From Collinsella sp. (lineage in GTDB: Bacteria; Actinomycetota; Coriobacteriia; Coriobacteriales; Coriobacteriaceae): DNA of 64,000 nucleotides. Every line of letters begins with the position of its first letter. Positions within the stretch are counted from its first letter, which is position 1. Under the pieces are notes generated by a model that saw only the letters and a list, made by a program, of their open reading frames with translations, had not been told where the DNA came from and made no database searches. Of the stretch, positions 42,922 to 51,648 are shown one piece after another. The position numbers and the translations under genes are program-made. Location of the stretch: positions 8,831 to 72,830 of the forward strand of contig JAUMPM010000034.1 in the NCBI GenBank assembly GCA_031294825.1, in the 5' to 3' direction.

Positions 42922-42944
42922 AACGTTTGCATTGTGCAAACGTT
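42922..42944 (+). promoter_or_regulatory. Palindromic operator of the frl-like operon
   Basis: AACGTTTGCA-TTG-TGCAAACGTT, perfect 10-base arms. It sits just downstream of the predicted start site, where bound repressor would block transcription. The GntR protein encoded next door is the likely binder. Confidence 0.75.
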
Positions 42945-42985
42945 GAGCGAGATGCGATGCAGTCTCGAGTTCTTTGGAGGTATCT

Positions 42986-44449
42986 ATGTCAGATACGAAG
43001 GCGAAGAAGACAAACAGACGTTTTAAGTTCAAATTACCGCATGTCTATACGATTATGTTCTTGCTGATCGTTGTCTTTGCGGTCTTGACTTGGATCGTTC
43101 CCTCTGGTCAGTATCAGCGCAAGACGATTTCGACAGCGGCGGGCGAGCGTGAGGTCGCCGTTGCTGGAACCTATGAACAGGTCGATAAGAACTACACCGA
43201 TTCCGAGACCGGCGAGACCATCAATCTGGGCCAGGATATCTTCGCGGTCCTGCAAGCGCCCACTAAGGGCATCCAGGAGGCTGCCGACGTCGTTGCGTTC
43301 GTCTTATTGATTGGCGGATCGTTCGCGATCATCACCAAGACCAACGCTTTGAATGCCGGCATGAGCCGTGTGATTAAAAAGCTCAAGAACAAGGACATCC
43401 TCATCATTCCCATCACGATGACATTGCTGTCCATTTGCGGCACTACGTTTGGCATGTCTGAGGAAGCCCTGCCGTTCTATGCCATCTTCATTCCCATCAT
43501 GATGGGTATCGGTTATGACTCGATGACGGCATTCATCATCTGCTTCCTTGGTCCTAACCTGGGATATTGTGCTTCGACCATCGACCCGTTTAATGTTTTG
43601 ATCGCCCAAGGCATCATTGGCATCGAGGGCAATCCGCAACTGTGGCTGCGCGCCGTTTCTTGGGTCATCTTCACTGCCGTCGGTATCGCATGGGCCATGC
43701 GCTACGCCATGCGCGTCAAGAAAAACCCCGAGTCGTCCATTGTGTACGAGGACGATAAGCTCAAGCGTATTGAGTTTTCCGTGACCGATGCCTCCATCGA
43801 GGAAGAGTTCACTATCCGTCAGAAGCTCGTGCTTATCGATTTTGCTTGCGGTATGGGCATTATCGTCTGGGGTCTTGTTACCCAGGGCTGGTACATGAAT
43901 CAGATTTCCGCCGTGTTCCTTGGCATGGGCTTGCTTGCCGGTATCCTGGGCGGCCTTGACCAGCAGACGATCGCAGAGGAGTTCGTTAAGGGTCTCGCCG
44001 ACTTTGCGTACGCTGCCGTCGTTATCGGTATCGCTCGCGGTATTCTGGTCATCGCCGAGGGCGGCATGATCATCGACACCATCCTCCAGGCGCTCGCTAC
44101 TGCGCTCGCCGGTGCGCCCGCCGCCGTCTACACCACGTTTATGTATGTCGTCCTTGGCCTGCTCTCTTTGCTGGTTCCCTCGAGTTCTGGCCTGGCGGCG
44201 CTCACCATGCCCGTTATGGGCCCCCTGACCGAGCTCATGGGCCTCAATCCCGAGGCGGCCGTCACCGCGCTCCAGTTTGCCAACCAGACCATCAACACCA
44301 TCAGCCCCGTGGCGGGTATGACGGTCGCCGGCCTTGCCGTGGCTAAGATTTCGTTTGGCCAATGGTGGAAGACCATTTGGAAATTCTTCATCTTCATGGT
44401 CGTCTTTGGCTTGGTCATTACTGCCATTTCCGGCATGCTTCCGGCGTAG
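42986..44449 (+). CDS. YfcC/DcuC-family transporter
   Basis: 487 residues with about twelve membrane helices. 'LPHVYTIMFLLIVVFAVLTW', 'FGMSEEALPFYAIFIPIM', 'GPNLGYCASTIDPFNVLIAQ' and 'VPSSSGLAALTMPVMGPL' are typical of the YfcC family, carriers of amino acids or dicarboxylates. As first gene after the operator it probably imports the operon substrate, in the place frlA takes in E. coli though from another family. TTTGGAGG precedes ATG 42986. Confidence 0.9.
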   Translation: MSDTKAKKTNRRFKFKLPHVYTIMFLLIVVFAVLTWIVPSGQYQRKTISTAAGEREVAVAGTYEQVDKNYTDSETGETINLGQDIFAVLQAPTKGIQEAADVVAFVLLIGGSFAIITKTNALNAGMSRVIKKLKNKDILIIPITMTLLSICGTTFGMSEEALPFYAIFIPIMMGIGYDSMTAFIICFLGPNLGYCASTIDPFNVLIAQGIIGIEGNPQLWLRAVSWVIFTAVGIAWAMRYAMRVKKNPESSIVYEDDKLKRIEFSVTDASIEEEFTIRQKLVLIDFACGMGIIVWGLVTQGWYMNQISAVFLGMGLLAGILGGLDQQTIAEEFVKGLADFAYAAVVIGIARGILVIAEGGMIIDTILQALATALAGAPAAVYTTFMYVVLGLLSLLVPSSSGLAALTMPVMGPLTELMGLNPEAAVTALQFANQTINTISPVAGMTVAGLAVAKISFGQWWKTIWKFFIFMVVFGLVITAISGMLPA

Positions 44450-44458
44450 GTGGTTGTG

Positions 44459-46042
44459 ATGTCTGATCGTTTGACGGTCCTGACGTCTAAGAGCGTCTTT
44501 ACCGGTACGGGGGACCTGCCGTTTGAAGGTTTCGTAGCGGTCCGTGGCAATCGAATTGAGGCTGTTGGCACCAAGTGTGAGGCGGCTTCGTATTTGACCC
44601 AGGCGGACGAGGTAGTTGACCTGGGCGACCGCACCGTCATGCCCGGCCTGATCGATGTGCATACCTTCTATACAGGTTGGGCACTGCGGACGTTGGGGTC
44701 TGATCTGTCCGGCGTCGCTGATGCCAAAGAGGCCGTGTCGCTCTTGCATGCATGGAAAGAAGGTCATCCGGATTGCGCGGCGGCTTTTGGCCACAACCTG
44801 CCCGAAACGTTGGCATCGGATGCCGAGAACGCAAATACGGCAGCTGTGCTTGACGATTGTTTTGGCGACATCCCCGTCGTCTGCTTTACACCGGGAGCGG
44901 AGACCTGCGTTCTCAACGCTGCCGCCAGTGCGCGATACGGTTTTACGCCCCAGGCGTGCTATGCCGAGAAGATCTGGCGCATGATGAGCGATTTCCTCGC
45001 GCTGCCCGAGGTGCGTGCCGGGTATTCGGACTACATGAGCATGCTTAACGAGCGCGGCGTTACCGCCATCAAGGAGATGGCGTTTGATGACTACTACGGC
45101 TTTGCCGACGAAATGGCTCGCCGTGAGGAATCTGGTGAGCTGACGGTTCGTGTCTCTATGATGTCGCAACCGGTGGGTGCCGGTGCAAATCTGGCATATG
45201 CCCGCGAGGCGCGAGAGCGCTTCCGGGGACCGTTCGTTCGTTTTTCTGGCTTCAACCGTATGACCGATCGCGGCGTATGGGTGGGGCTTGCCGAGATGAT
45301 AGACCCCTATGAGGACACGGCCGATGCGGGCGCTGCCGGCAAGACGGTCGTCGAGGAGCCAGAGTGGGATCTGATTGAGAACGAGCTGCGTGCAATTGAT
45401 GCTGACGGCTTCCGATATTCCTTGCATTGCCAGGGCGATGGCGCCGTTCGCCGCACCGTGGCGCTCTATGCCTCGCTGCCTCGAGACGAGCATGGACGGA
45501 TGCTTCGCCGCCATGCGATTACCGATCTCGAGAACTCTGACCCGACCGATCTTGTCGAGTTTGGCAAGTTAGGTGGAATTTGCGAGGTCTATCCGCAGAT
45601 TCTGACGCTGGACCGGCGCGAGGATTGCCTATCGATGATGCGTCGACAAATTGGCGAGACGCGACTTTTGCACAGCTGGAATCGCCGCGACATGGAAGAT
45701 TCCGGATGCACAGTGTGCTGTGGAACGGATTTGCCGCTGCTGATTCCGAGCCTGGGCGAGTCAATCTACAGCGCGTGCGGCGGATTCTTCGCCGACGGAC
45801 TGCCTGTGAATGAGGTCAACACGCTGACGCTTGTCGAGCTCTTGCGCGCTTGGACTGCCGGGGGCGCGTACGATCTGATGCGCGAAGACGAGCTGGGTAC
45901 GCTCGAGGTCGGCAAGCTTGCCGATATCTGCGTGCTCGATCGGGATGTGTTTGACCTCGATTATCACGACGCACGCGATCTTGTGGTTGATATGACGATG
46001 TCGGACGGACAAATCGTGTTCGATCGAAATAAGGAGGCATAA
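44459..46042 (+). CDS. YtcJ-like amidohydrolase with altered metal motif
   Basis: 527 residues. The urease-type beta domain and 'VMPGLIDVHTFY' mark the amidohydrolase superfamily, but the usual HxH is HxF here. 'LHCQGDGAVRRTVALY', 'RRHAITDLENSD' and 'TVCCGTDLPLLIP' match the later YtcJ motifs. It may cleave an N-acyl or amide bond in the operon substrate, with one metal rather than two. ATG 44459 is preferred; GTG 44450 abuts the previous stop. Confidence 0.8.
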   Translation: MSDRLTVLTSKSVFTGTGDLPFEGFVAVRGNRIEAVGTKCEAASYLTQADEVVDLGDRTVMPGLIDVHTFYTGWALRTLGSDLSGVADAKEAVSLLHAWKEGHPDCAAAFGHNLPETLASDAENANTAAVLDDCFGDIPVVCFTPGAETCVLNAAASARYGFTPQACYAEKIWRMMSDFLALPEVRAGYSDYMSMLNERGVTAIKEMAFDDYYGFADEMARREESGELTVRVSMMSQPVGAGANLAYAREARERFRGPFVRFSGFNRMTDRGVWVGLAEMIDPYEDTADAGAAGKTVVEEPEWDLIENELRAIDADGFRYSLHCQGDGAVRRTVALYASLPRDEHGRMLRRHAITDLENSDPTDLVEFGKLGGICEVYPQILTLDRREDCLSMMRRQIGETRLLHSWNRRDMEDSGCTVCCGTDLPLLIPSLGESIYSACGGFFADGLPVNEVNTLTLVELLRAWTAGGAYDLMREDELGTLEVGKLADICVLDRDVFDLDYHDARDLVVDMTMSDGQIVFDRNKEA

Positions 46043-46043
46043 G

Positions 46044-46895
46044 ATGTCTGAATCCAAACCGACGCTGCGCCGCGAGCAGATTGCGGGCATGAATATCCAC
46101 TACATCATGTGGTCGCTCGATTACTTCCTTGATGTGCAGCAGCGTTTGGGCTTTGAGTCCATTGAGCTGTGGTGCGCAGAGCCGCATGTGACGCTCGACC
46201 ACACGGGCTACTTTGAGGCTGAGGTCCTGGCGAAAAAGGCTGCAGACCGTGGGCTTAGGTATCGTACTCTGTGCCCCGAGAACGTTGTCTATCCTTGGCA
46301 GTACTGCGCACGCAAACCGCTGCATGAACAGCGCAGCCTGGCGTACTTTAAGCACGGCATTGAGCTCGCCGAGGTACTTGGGTGCGACCGTATGTCCATC
46401 AACTCGGGCTGGGGCGACTGGGACGAGGACCGCGAGGAAGCCTGGAAGCGCAGCCGCGAGCACTTGTCCATTCTGGCGGAGTATGCCGGCGAGCACGGTC
46501 TGGTGCTTACGATGGAAAGCCTGCGTCCCGAGGAGAGCAACCTTGTGACGACGGTTTCCGATGCGAAGCGTATGATTGACGAGGTCGCGAGCCCGTACTT
46601 ACAGCCCATGGTTGATACAACCGCGATGGGCGTTGCAGGCGAGACACTCGAGGACTGGTTTGCCGCCTTTGGCGATGGGGCAATTCACGAGATGCACTTT
46701 ATCGACGGTGACCCGTATGGCCATCTGGTGTGGGGCGATGGCAAGCACGATATGGACGCCTTCGTCGCCACGCTCAACGCCCATGGTTTCGACGGCATGC
46801 TGGGCCAGGAAATCACGGACGGTCGTTACTACGATGACCCGGCGGCGGCAGATGCCAAGAACATGGCCGCATTCGAGAAATATCTGATTGACTAA
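46044..46895 (+). CDS. Sugar phosphate isomerase/epimerase, FrlC-like
   Basis: 283 residues of the xylose-isomerase-like TIM barrel. 'GFESIELWCAEPHV', 'LVLTMESLRPEESNLVTTVS' (metal Glu) and 'GMLGQEITDGRYY' (late metal Glu) align in order with FrlC, which interconverts fructoselysine and psicoselysine. It begins two bases after the upstream stop with AAGGAGG inside the previous gene, so translation is coupled. Confidence 0.82.
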   Translation: MSESKPTLRREQIAGMNIHYIMWSLDYFLDVQQRLGFESIELWCAEPHVTLDHTGYFEAEVLAKKAADRGLRYRTLCPENVVYPWQYCARKPLHEQRSLAYFKHGIELAEVLGCDRMSINSGWGDWDEDREEAWKRSREHLSILAEYAGEHGLVLTMESLRPEESNLVTTVSDAKRMIDEVASPYLQPMVDTTAMGVAGETLEDWFAAFGDGAIHEMHFIDGDPYGHLVWGDGKHDMDAFVATLNAHGFDGMLGQEITDGRYYDDPAAADAKNMAAFEKYLID

Positions 46896-46957
46896 AACAA
46901 CCATCGGCCGCGCAACCAACGTCATTGATTACGGGCCAAATAAGAAAGGAACTGGAT

Positions 46958-47926
46958 ATGAACGCACACGATCTGATTAAAGAGGCAATTGCCGAGAAGG
47001 GCAAGTTCGACAGCGTCTACTGGATTGCTTGCGGTGGCTCCATGATCGATTTGATCCCGGCTCATGAGCTTCTGCAGCGCGAGGCTACCACCTTCACTTC
47101 GTATATCTATACCGCGCGTGAATTCGACATTATGCGTCCGCGTCGTCTGGGCGAGAAGTCCCTGGTCATCGCTTGTAGCCACAGTGGCAACACCCCGGAG
47201 GTCGTCGAGGGCTGCGAGATTGCCCTCGCCGCCGGCGCTACGGTGATCGCCCAGACCGACAACGCTGGATCCAAGATCGACTCCGGCAAGTGGACCACGT
47301 GGGTCTACCCGTGGGGCGAGGGTGTGCCGCAGGCCGAGGTCCCCGCTGGCATTTCGCTGTCGCTTGCGGCAGAGCTGCTCGATCAGCAGGAGGGCGACGC
47401 CGATCTTGCCGATATGTATGCCGGTATCGCCGAGATGGATAAGATTCTTCCTCCGGCACGCGAGAAGGTAAATGCCGAGCTGGGCGATCGCTTTGCCAAG
47501 CTTTGTCAGGAGCACGAGTTCTTCTATATTCTGGGCAGCGGTCCCAACTTTAGCCAGACCTATGGTTTCGCTATCTGCTCTCTTATGGAGATGCAGTGGC
47601 AGCACTGCAGCTACATCCACTCTGCCGAGTACTTCCACGGCCCCTTCGAGGCTACTCAGGATGGCGTTTTTTACTTCCTGCAGATGGGCTCCAGCGAGTG
47701 CCGTGCTATGGACGAGCGCGCCCTGGCGTTCCTTAAGACGCATACCGATACGCTGATGGTGCTCGATGCCAAGGAGTACGGTATGGAAGCCGTGCCGGCG
47801 AGCGTCCGTGCCTATCTGGACCCGGTGCTGTTCTACGCCATGAACTGCGAGCTGCGTGCTGCACGCGGCAAGGTGTTTGATCACGATCCCGATTTCCGCC
47901 GCTATATGGGCGTCGTCGAGTACTAG
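46958..47926 (+). CDS. SIS-domain deglycase, FrlB-like
   Basis: 322 residues with two SIS sugar-isomerase folds. 'VYWIACGGSMIDLIPA', 'VIACSHSGNTPEVVEG', 'SAEYFHGPFEATQDG' and the C-terminus 'HDPDFRRYMGVVEY' follow FrlB closely (E. coli FrlB ends with a very similar NPDERRYYG segment). FrlB splits fructoselysine-6-phosphate into glucose-6-phosphate and lysine. The amine released here may differ. AAGAAAGGA precedes ATG 46958. Confidence 0.85.
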   Translation: MNAHDLIKEAIAEKGKFDSVYWIACGGSMIDLIPAHELLQREATTFTSYIYTAREFDIMRPRRLGEKSLVIACSHSGNTPEVVEGCEIALAAGATVIAQTDNAGSKIDSGKWTTWVYPWGEGVPQAEVPAGISLSLAAELLDQQEGDADLADMYAGIAEMDKILPPAREKVNAELGDRFAKLCQEHEFFYILGSGPNFSQTYGFAICSLMEMQWQHCSYIHSAEYFHGPFEATQDGVFYFLQMGSSECRAMDERALAFLKTHTDTLMVLDAKEYGMEAVPASVRAYLDPVLFYAMNCELRAARGKVFDHDPDFRRYMGVVEY

Positions 47927-47940
47927 AAGGGACAAAGGCC

Positions 47941-48804
47941 ATGGCATTTAACGTTAACGCGCTCGGATTTGGCGACAACGTCGTCGATCGCTACGAGCAT
48001 ATCCACACCATGTATCCTGGCGGTAACGCGGTTAACTTCTCCGTTTATGCCAAGAAATGCGGTGCCGCACGCTCTGCATACATGGGCATTTTTGGCAATG
48101 ACGCCGCTGCCGAGCATGTCATTGCAAGCCTCGAGGATGAGGGTATCGAGCTTGACAAGTGCGAGCAGATGATTGGCGAGAACGGAGCGGCTCGCGTGAC
48201 CGTCGTTGACGGTGACCGCGTCTTCCTCGGCTCCAACGAGGGCGGTATCCGTGGCGATGCTCGCTATGTCCTCGATCGCTTTGACCTTTCGTACATGAAG
48301 CAGTTCGATGTGGTTCATTCGGGCAACTATTGCTTTACCGAGCGCGAGCTGCCCAAGCTGAAGGCTGCGGGCGTCACGGTCTCTTTTGACTTTTCGGACG
48401 ACTCCACCGACGAGTACTACGAGCAGATTGCGCCCTACGTCGATTTTGCTTTCTTTAGTGCGGCGGATGCCGCGAGTGAGGACGAGATTCGTGAGCGTCT
48501 GGCATGGGTGAAGGGCCTGGGTCCGCGTTTTGTGTCGGCTACGGCGGGCGCCGAGGGCTGCATTGCTTACGACGGCGAGCGTTATTACCGCCAGCTGGCT
48601 AAACCGGTAACGGACATGAAGGACACCATGGGGGCGGGCGACTCGTTCCTCACCTCGTTTTTGATGTGCTATCTCGATTCCGCCAAGCGTGGTGAGGATG
48701 GCGCCGAGGCCATCGAGCGCGCGCTTGACTTTGCTGCCGGGTTTGCTTCGACCGTGTGCGGCATGGAAGGTTCTTGGGGTCACGGAGCACCAATCGTCGA
48801 ATAG
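47941..48804 (+). CDS. PfkB-family kinase, FrlD-like (first)
   Basis: 287 residues. 'GFGDNVVDRYEHIHTMYPGG' and 'NAVNFSVYAKKCG' correspond to the FrlD N-terminus, 'SFDFSDDSTDEYYEQIAPYV' to its middle, and 'DTMGAGDSFLTSFLMCY' is the catalytic GAGD loop. It would phosphorylate the Amadori compound at O-6 before the FrlB step. It follows the deglycase gene by 14 bases. Confidence 0.85.
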   Translation: MAFNVNALGFGDNVVDRYEHIHTMYPGGNAVNFSVYAKKCGAARSAYMGIFGNDAAAEHVIASLEDEGIELDKCEQMIGENGAARVTVVDGDRVFLGSNEGGIRGDARYVLDRFDLSYMKQFDVVHSGNYCFTERELPKLKAAGVTVSFDFSDDSTDEYYEQIAPYVDFAFFSAADAASEDEIRERLAWVKGLGPRFVSATAGAEGCIAYDGERYYRQLAKPVTDMKDTMGAGDSFLTSFLMCYLDSAKRGEDGAEAIERALDFAAGFASTVCGMEGSWGHGAPIVE

Positions 48805-48874
48805 CTTAAGAAAGCGTTCGGCGGTCGGGCTATGAGGCCTTGGACAGCCGATGCAAAACAATAAGCGAAACGCG

Positions 48875-48909
48875 AAAAGGGGGCTCGCCATGTGGTGGGT
48901 CCCCTTTTG
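48875..48909 (+). terminator. Hairpin between the two kinase genes
   Basis: AAAAGGGGG...CCCCTTTT with a 17-base loop ends 16 bases before the second kinase gene. It may thin the transcript, splitting the operon into an upstream and a downstream part. Confidence 0.5.
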
Positions 48910-48925
48910 ATCATTGGAGAAGACC

Positions 48926-49726
48926 ATGGGTATTAAAGCGTGTGCGGCTGGTTTTTGCTGCGCGGACGTCTATCAAAACATCGGCGTGTTCTATCCGACT
49001 GGTAATGGCATTGACTGGGGTATCCATCTTGCACGAATGGGCGTTTCGGTATCCGCCGTGTCGGTTGTCGGCAAGGACGAGTACGGAGACAAGATGAGGG
49101 AGGCGCTGGCCACTGAGGGGTTCGATATCTCACATCTGCGGGTGGAGGATGGCGACACCTCGGTGATGCTCATGGCGTTGAAAGACGGCGTCGATCGCGT
49201 GCATCTCGAGGCAATCGATGGCGTAATGGAGACATATCGACCGAATGAAGACGACCGGGCGTTTATCCTAGAGCATGACATCATTCATACCGACCTGTTT
49301 GGCAATTGTTTGGACCTCCTGCCCGAATGGCATGATGCGGGCAAGACGGTGGTAATGGACTTCTCGGTGTTCAGCCAGGATCCCGAATATGCCTGTGAGA
49401 CTCATTTTCCTTACGTAGACTACGCGTTCATGTCGTTTGAAGAGGACACTCCGGAGCTACGAGACTGGGTGCGCCACGTGCAGGAATTGGGACCGCGCGT
49501 TGCGGTTGCCACGCTTGGCGAGAAGGGAAGCATTGCCTATGACGGTGAGCGCTTCTATGAGTGCGGGATCGTACCGGCGGAGAAGGTCGTTAACACCGTG
49601 GGTGCCGGCGACTCGTATATTGCCGGGTTTACCAAGGGCGTGATCGATGGCCTTGATATTCCGGCGTGTATGAAGGCGGGCGCTGAGCTGTCGTCCCGAG
49701 TGATTGGTTCGTTTGAGCCGTACTAG
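48926..49726 (+). CDS. PfkB-family kinase, FrlD-like (second)
   Basis: 266 residues. 'GFCCADVYQNIGVFYPTGNG' replaces the GGN motif with TGN; 'VSVVGKDEYGDKMREALA' and 'VVNTVGAGDSYIAGFTKGV' are intact ribokinase blocks. It is clearly diverged from the first kinase, so the two probably phosphorylate different glycated or sugar substrates. TTGGAGAAG precedes ATG 48926. Confidence 0.85.
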   Translation: MGIKACAAGFCCADVYQNIGVFYPTGNGIDWGIHLARMGVSVSAVSVVGKDEYGDKMREALATEGFDISHLRVEDGDTSVMLMALKDGVDRVHLEAIDGVMETYRPNEDDRAFILEHDIIHTDLFGNCLDLLPEWHDAGKTVVMDFSVFSQDPEYACETHFPYVDYAFMSFEEDTPELRDWVRHVQELGPRVAVATLGEKGSIAYDGERFYECGIVPAEKVVNTVGAGDSYIAGFTKGVIDGLDIPACMKAGAELSSRVIGSFEPY

Positions 49727-49753
49727 GGTCAAATGCCTGGAAAGGAGTACGAA

Positions 49754-50614
49754 ATGGTTATCGACATGTTGGTCCATCCTATGCTCTACGGCGAGATCTG
49801 TAAGCCGGGTGATGAGCCTGATGGATTCGGCTTTTGGTCACGAGAATTTGGTATGGGGCATATGGGCCCCATGGATTGGGATGAGCTTCAAGTCGAGATG
49901 GACGTCTGCGATGTGCAGAAGAGCGTGCTCATGCCGCTCGATGTAACCACGGCATGCGGAGGACACTTTGGCACCAATGACCAGATTGCCATGCTGGTTG
50001 CCGCGCATCCCGATCGTCTGTGGGGATTTGCGAGCGTAGACCCGCAGGTGAGCGGTGCCGCAGACGAATTGGAGCGTGCCTTTACCGAGTTGGGGGCAAA
50101 GGGGCTTTGCCTGCATCCTGCAAAGCAGGGTTTTGCCCCCGATAATGCTGTGGCCGAGCCGCTTTACGAGCTGTGCGAGCGCTATAACAAGCCGGTGGTT
50201 TTCCATGCCGGTATGTCTTGGGAGCCTGGCGCAGAGCTCTCGCGCAGTAACCCGCTTGCATTTGAGCACACAATCGCAACGCATCCAAACGTGCGCTTTA
50301 GTTTGACCCACTTTGGCTGGCCCTGGGTGCGCGAGGCCGTGGCGATGCTGCTCAAGTATCCCAACTGCTACACGGACACCTCTATCACTTACATCGATTC
50401 GCCCGAGGAGATGATGCAGCGTCTTTTCACGGTCGATATGGGGCCGCTGTGGTATGAGCGCGCGCTATCGCACCAAGTGATGTTCGCCAGCAATACGCCG
50501 CGCTTTCGTGCATTCAAACTCAAGCGGGCGCTCGATACCGTGCCCATGCGCGATGATGCGCGAGAAAGGCTCTACTGGGGTAATGCCCTGCGTTTTCTTG
50601 AAGGGGATGAGTAA
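49754..50614 (+). CDS. Amidohydrolase-2 family protein
   Basis: 286 residues of the ACMSD-like TIM barrel. 'KGLCLHPAKQGF', 'PVVFHAGMSWEPG' and 'RFSLTHFGWPWVREA' supply the conserved histidines, but the opening motif is 'IDMLVHPML' with one His, and the last metal aspartate (GSDxP) is Asn in 'FASNTPRFR'. It may be a decarboxylase or hydrolase acting on an operon intermediate. GGAAAGGAG precedes ATG 49754. Confidence 0.8.
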   Translation: MVIDMLVHPMLYGEICKPGDEPDGFGFWSREFGMGHMGPMDWDELQVEMDVCDVQKSVLMPLDVTTACGGHFGTNDQIAMLVAAHPDRLWGFASVDPQVSGAADELERAFTELGAKGLCLHPAKQGFAPDNAVAEPLYELCERYNKPVVFHAGMSWEPGAELSRSNPLAFEHTIATHPNVRFSLTHFGWPWVREAVAMLLKYPNCYTDTSITYIDSPEEMMQRLFTVDMGPLWYERALSHQVMFASNTPRFRAFKLKRALDTVPMRDDARERLYWGNALRFLEGDE

Positions 50615-50616
50615 AC

Positions 50617-51045
50617 ATGGTGACGCTCGAGACATTGAGCTATCTATCGACTGCTCCGGACCAGTTCATCGATATTACCGAGGACGTGCACGCTGCCATC
50701 GAACGCAGCTCGGTGACCAATGGCTTGGCAGCGATTATTTTGTCGCATACGACCTGTGGAATCGTGGTAAACGAGGGGCTGCCCTGCGTGGAGACGGATC
50801 TTATGGAGACGCTTGATCGCATCGCCCCACTCGATGCCCCCTATGCGCATGCACACTTCCTGCCGAGCTATGGAGCCACCGGCAACAACTCCTGTGGGCA
50901 TATCAAGAGCATGATTTGTGGAAACAGTTGCTTCTTTCCCGTCCAAGATGGCCACATCGTGTGCGGAAGTGCCCAGAACATCTATCTTGCGGAGTTTGAC
51001 GGTCCGCAGAAGCGAAAAGTGTACGTCGAGGTGCTGGGGGAGTAA
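50617..51045 (+). CDS. YjbQ/UPF0047 family protein
   Basis: 142 residues. 'LSHTTCGIVVNEG', 'HAHFLPSYGATGNNSCGHIK' and 'GTAQNIYLAEFDGP'-like 'CGSAQNIYLAEFDGPQKR' fit the YjbQ family, annotated as secondary thiamine-phosphate synthases but of uncertain true role. It starts two bases after the amidohydrolase stop. YjbQ genes with BtpA and FGGY genes suggest a shared phosphosugar pathway; remnants of both follow. Confidence 0.85.
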   Translation: MVTLETLSYLSTAPDQFIDITEDVHAAIERSSVTNGLAAIILSHTTCGIVVNEGLPCVETDLMETLDRIAPLDAPYAHAHFLPSYGATGNNSCGHIKSMICGNSCFFPVQDGHIVCGSAQNIYLAEFDGPQKRKVYVEVLGE

Positions 51046-51059
51046 CGTCCCTGCGATAA

Positions 51060-51150
51060 TGAACTGCACCCCAAAACTTGGACGGCTCAAATAAGAACCG
51101 CAAGGGACTGGCTCCGGAACTCCTCCGGGGTCAGTCCCTTCAGTTTAGCC
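51060..51150 (-). mobile_element. IS3-family insertion sequence remnant (one end)
   Basis: TGAACTGCACCCCAAAACTT at 51060 is an IS3-type terminal repeat. On the minus strand the next bases encode 'AKLKGLTPEEFRSQSLAVLI' and stop at 51087, the typical C-terminal end of an IS3-family transposase. The element breaks off near 51150, where SgcQ-like coding sequence begins, so a deletion joined the IS to the neighbouring gene. Confidence 0.75.
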
Positions 51151-51156
51151 TGCGTC

Positions 51157-51648
51157 CTCTGCCAGGTGATCCGTTGTATTATCCGGGTAGAATCGTATCG
51201 CAGGTCGTGGAAGCCGCCAAGTGCGATCTCGAAGCGTTGCAGCAGGGCGGTGTCGATGGCATTTTGATTACCAATGAGCTCTCGATACCCTATGAGCAGC
51301 ACGTTTCTCCCTCAACCCTTGCATCGATGGGCTATGTAATCGGGGCTCTATCCCATGATCTGTCGACCCCTTGGGGAGCAGAGGCTATTTACGATGGCGA
51401 TGCCACAATCGAGCTGTGCGCTGCCGTCGACGCGCAGTTCACGCGCTGCAATTTTTGCGGTGCCTGGGCCGGTGGTCTCGGGCTGATTAACCGAGATTTC
51501 GCGCACACCATGCGTCGCAAGGCGGCGCTGCGCTTGGACGACCTCAAGCTTTTTCACTTCATCACGAGCGAGGGGGGAGGTTTATCTCAACGACCGCACG
51601 ACTGCGGACATTGCCGATTCACTTCTCTTTAATTGCCTACCGGATGCG
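51157..51648 (+). pseudogene. BtpA/SgcQ-family gene, truncated at both ends and frameshifted
   Basis: 'LPGDPLYYPGRIV', 'LEALQQGGVDGILITNELSI' and 'FCGAWAGGLGLINRDFAHT' follow SgcQ from about its residue 23. The first 22 codons were lost to the IS junction. A run of six G (51572-51577) shifts the frame by +1; the other frame continues 'VYLNDRTTADIADSLLFN' and 'DAMVIGGS'. About 70 C-terminal residues are missing and FGGY sequence follows instead. Confidence 0.75.

Noticed and set aside
43304..45514. 736-codon minus-strand frame opposite the YfcC transporter and amidohydrolase
   Set aside because: Spans two real coupled genes on the other strand; no start signal or domain.
51087..51302. 71-codon minus-strand ORF as an intact gene
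   Set aside because: Only its last 20 codons match a transposase end; the rest is antisense to the BtpA-like fragment.
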